NCBI GenBank assembly: GCA_002967695.1
Contig: PUHN01000035.1
Coordinates: forward strand, 1-38,110
DNA: 38,110 nucleotides
Direction of reading: 5' to 3'
Source of the DNA: Rhodobacteraceae bacterium WD3A24
GTDB lineage: Bacteria > Pseudomonadota > Alphaproteobacteria > Rhodobacterales > Rhodobacteraceae
Both the position numbers and the translations under genes were made by a program. The notes below the pieces were generated by a model. The model worked only from the letters and a program-made list of their open reading frames with translations. It had not been told where the DNA came from and did no database searches. Shown piece after piece: positions 36,504-38,110 of the stretch (position 1 is the first letter of the stretch; every line of letters starts with the position of its first letter).

Positions 36504-37916
36504 TCAGTCGCCGCCGGGTGGTTCCACGATGAGTTTCAGCCCCGATACGGCGCGCACCCGCACGCGCTGGCCCTGCGCGAGAGGGGCGTCGCCCTTGGCC
36601 TGCCAGCGTTCGCCGTGCAGCCAGACATGGCCGGTCGTCCCTGTCCAGTCGAGCACCTCGCCCTCGGCGCCGACGAGCTCCTCGCGGCCGCTGACCACCC
36701 GCGCGCGCAGCGAGCGCATTGCCAGCCGGGCGATGATCAGCGTCAGTCCGAGCGCGGCCACCGCGACAGCGGCGATCAGCGGCACGGAGATGTCGAAGGC
36801 GGGCACGTCCGAGTCGATGAGCATCGTTGCCCCGAGAACGATCGCGGCGACGCCGCCGATGCCCAGAACGCCGAATGAGGGTGCGAAGGCCTCGGCCACC
36901 ATCAGCGCGACACCCAGCAGAATGAGCCCGGCGCCGGCGAAGTTGAGCGGCAAAAGCGCCAGCGCATAGAGGCCCGTCAGCAGGCTGATGCCGCCCAGCG
37001 TGCCGGGCACGAGAACGCCGGGGTTGAGAAACTCGAAGATCAGCCCGTAGATGCCCACCATCATCAGGATGAGCGCAACGTTGGGGTCGGTGATGACGCC
37101 GAGGAACCGGCTGCGCCAGTCGGGCGCGATTTCGGAGGTCGACAGCCCCGCCGTGCGCAGCGTGACCTCTCCGCTGTTGAGCGTCACGCGGCGACCGTCC
37201 GCCATGCGCAGAAGCTCGCCGCGATCGGCGGCGACGAAGTCGATCACGGAATCGTCGCGCGCCGCGGTGGCGGTGAGGCTGCGCGCTTCGCGCACCGCCG
37301 CTTCCGCCCAGTCGGCGTTGCGGCCGCGCAGCTCGGCCAGCCCGCGGATATAGGCGACGGCGTCGTTGATCGCCTTGGCCTCAGAGGCGCTCCGTGACGG
37401 CGTGTCCTGCGCCTCATCGCCGGAGTCCTCGCCCCCTGTGCCGGGCAGCCCCGGCAGGCCCCCGCCACCGCCAACGGCCACCGGCGTTGCCGCGCCGAGA
37501 TTGGTCGCCGGGGCCATCGCGGCGATATGGCTGGCATAAAGAATATAGGTGCCCGCGCTCGCCGCCCGGGCCCCGGAGGGGGAGACGTAGCTTGCTACCG
37601 GCACGGGCGAGGCAAGGATCGCGCGGATGATGTCGCGCATCGAGGTCGACAACCCGCCCGGCGTGTCCATCTCGAGGATGACGAGCGCCGCCTCGCGATC
37701 GGCCGCCGTGTCGAGCCCGCGAATGATGTAATCGGCCGTGGCCGGGCTGACCGCGCCGTCGAGGCGCAGAATGACGGCCGTCCGATCGGGCGGCGCGGCG
37801 TCCTGTGCCCAAACGCCGAAGGCGCCCAGGCTCAGCACGATCAGCCAGATCAGGGCGCTCAGCGGCCGCGCCCTGCGGGGCCGGCCAGTGGCGGGGCGGC
37901 TTTCGGCGTTATGCAT
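36504..37916 (-). CDS. NfeD family membrane-bound serine protease
   Basis: 470 residues. Signal-anchor at about 20-38 ([20 protein letters not shown]), then a ClpP-like protease domain: [20 protein letters not shown] and the nucleophile Ser in [12 protein letters not shown], with a likely Lys partner in [13 protein letters not shown]. Between them is a Gly-rich loop ([20 protein letters not shown]). Four or five membrane segments follow (about 270-395), and a C-terminal OB-fold NfeD domain ([15 protein letters not shown]...[15 protein letters not shown]). This is the long NfeD form, partner of the slipin encoded next. Start ATG 37916 is chosen over 37958 because GAGGGAG lies 6 nt before it. 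Confidence 0.92.
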   Translation of the reverse strand: MHNAESRPATGRPRRARPLSALIWLIVLSLGAFGVWAQDAAPPDRTAVILRLDGAVSPATADYIIRGLDTAADREAALVILEMDTPGGLSTSMRDIIRAILASPVPVASYVSPSGARAASAGTYILYASHIAAMAPATNLGAATPVAVGGGGGLPGLPGTGGEDSGDEAQDTPSRSASEAKAINDAVAYIRGLAELRGRNADWAEAAVREARSLTATAARDDSVIDFVAADRGELLRMADGRRVTLNSGEVTLRTAGLSTSEIAPDWRSRFLGVITDPNVALILMMVGIYGLIFEFLNPGVLVPGTLGGISLLTGLYALALLPLNFAGAGLILLGVALMVAEAFAPSFGVLGIGGVAAIVLGATMLIDSDVPAFDISVPLIAAVAVAALGLTLIIARLAMRSLRARVVSGREELVGAEGEVLDWTGTTGHVWLHGERWQAKGDAPLAQGQRVRVRAVSGLKLIVEPPGGD

Positions 37917-38026
37917 CGGCTCCCTCGACGGCGCGCGGGGGCGCGGCCCCCTCTGCACACAAGGGTAGCACCCTCACGATGCATGTCACGCCCCGGCTGT
38001 GCCGGCCGCCGCGGGCGCGGCTGGGC
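37917..38026. other. Intergenic region between nfeD and ssb
   Basis: 110 bp. It probably holds the ssb terminator and the nfeD promoter on the minus strand. Short GC palindromes are present (about 38000-38015), none with a T-run. Nothing else recognised. Confidence 0.3.
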
Positions 38027-38110
38027 TCAGAAGGGTATTTCGTCGTCCAGATCGCCGGGCGCGCCGCCGCGATCGGCTCCGCCCGGGTCGCCGCCATAGC
38101 CGCCCCCGCC
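38027..38110 (-). CDS. ssb: Single-stranded DNA-binding protein, C-terminal end (partial)
   Basis: The last 27 codons and TGA of a minus-strand gene that enters the window from the right: a Gly-rich linker (GGGGYGGDPGG...) ending DLDDEIPF. The acidic tip D-D-E-I-P-F is the SSB C-terminal peptide by which SSB binds RecO, PriA, exonuclease I, Pol III chi and others. The OB-fold part is outside the window. The frame runs unbroken to the last base. Confidence 0.88.
   Translation of the reverse strand, partial: GGGGYGGDPGGADRGGAPGDLDDEIPF

Overview
This is a GC-rich stretch of bacterial chromosome that reads as an alphaproteobacterium, most likely of the order Rhodobacterales (Rhodobacteraceae/Paracoccaceae group). 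Pointers are a class II (B12) ribonucleotide reductase as a large NrdJ, a ChpT-type phosphotransferase of the CtrA pathway, an ornithine-lipid OlsB/OlsA pair, a Usg-family protein, an L21 with a long C-terminal extension, and the order rplU-rpmA-GNAT-obgE-proB-proA. No plasmid or phage backbone is visible. Genus and species cannot be told from the sequence alone.

Layout, left to right. 1-4850: hairpins, a small unknown gene and nrdJ on the minus strand, with a tandem NrdR-box-like site upstream of nrdJ, then tRNA-Gln(UUG). 4920-7140: a kpsT-kpsE capsule-export pair (minus) without a kpsM. 7358-8763: a uracil-DNA-glycosylase-like gene coupled to an SseB-family gene (plus). 8804-9581: a mosaic of dead insertion sequences that ends at the parE stop codon. 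9583-18387: housekeeping block with parE, a coiled-coil protein, a methyltransferase, a MATE exporter, gyrA, usg, dsbB and a YqaA-type membrane protein. 18425-18743: a promoter, a broken tRNA-Leu-like sequence followed by a run of hairpins, then an intact tRNA-Leu(CAA). 18764-20899: an accessory insertion between tRNA-Leu and rplU holding truncated IS5, IS256 and IS30 elements, a sulfotransferase gene and a repeat also found at 8969. 21191-26494: rplU-rpmA, GNAT, obgE-proB-proA. 26514-28216: chpT (minus), a DUF3553 gene, a perfect CtrA-type box, and olsB overlapping olsA. 29062-33223: ThiE-like, trmJ-like, ctaA and an M32 carboxypeptidase. 33245-38110: a crotonase-fold protein, speD-speE, a slipin/NfeD pair and the last 27 codons of ssb at the window edge.

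How the genes work together: most are core functions (dNTP synthesis, topoisomerases II and IV, ribosome assembly, proline and spermidine synthesis, haem A, disulfide formation, phosphate-free membrane lipid). Translational coupling by stop/start overlap is frequent (UDG/sseB, yqaA/dsbB, obgE/proB, olsB/olsA, ctaA/M32, speD/speE). The accessory material is confined to two IS graveyards that share a 106-bp repeat. The least explained items are (i) the tRNA-Leu-like, multi-hairpin locus at 18462-18653, (ii) the repeat whose antisense reading frame appears conserved, (iii) the CtrA-type box in front of olsBA, and (iv) the small gene directly behind nrdJ. All assignments come from reading the sequence and family knowledge; no database search was possible.
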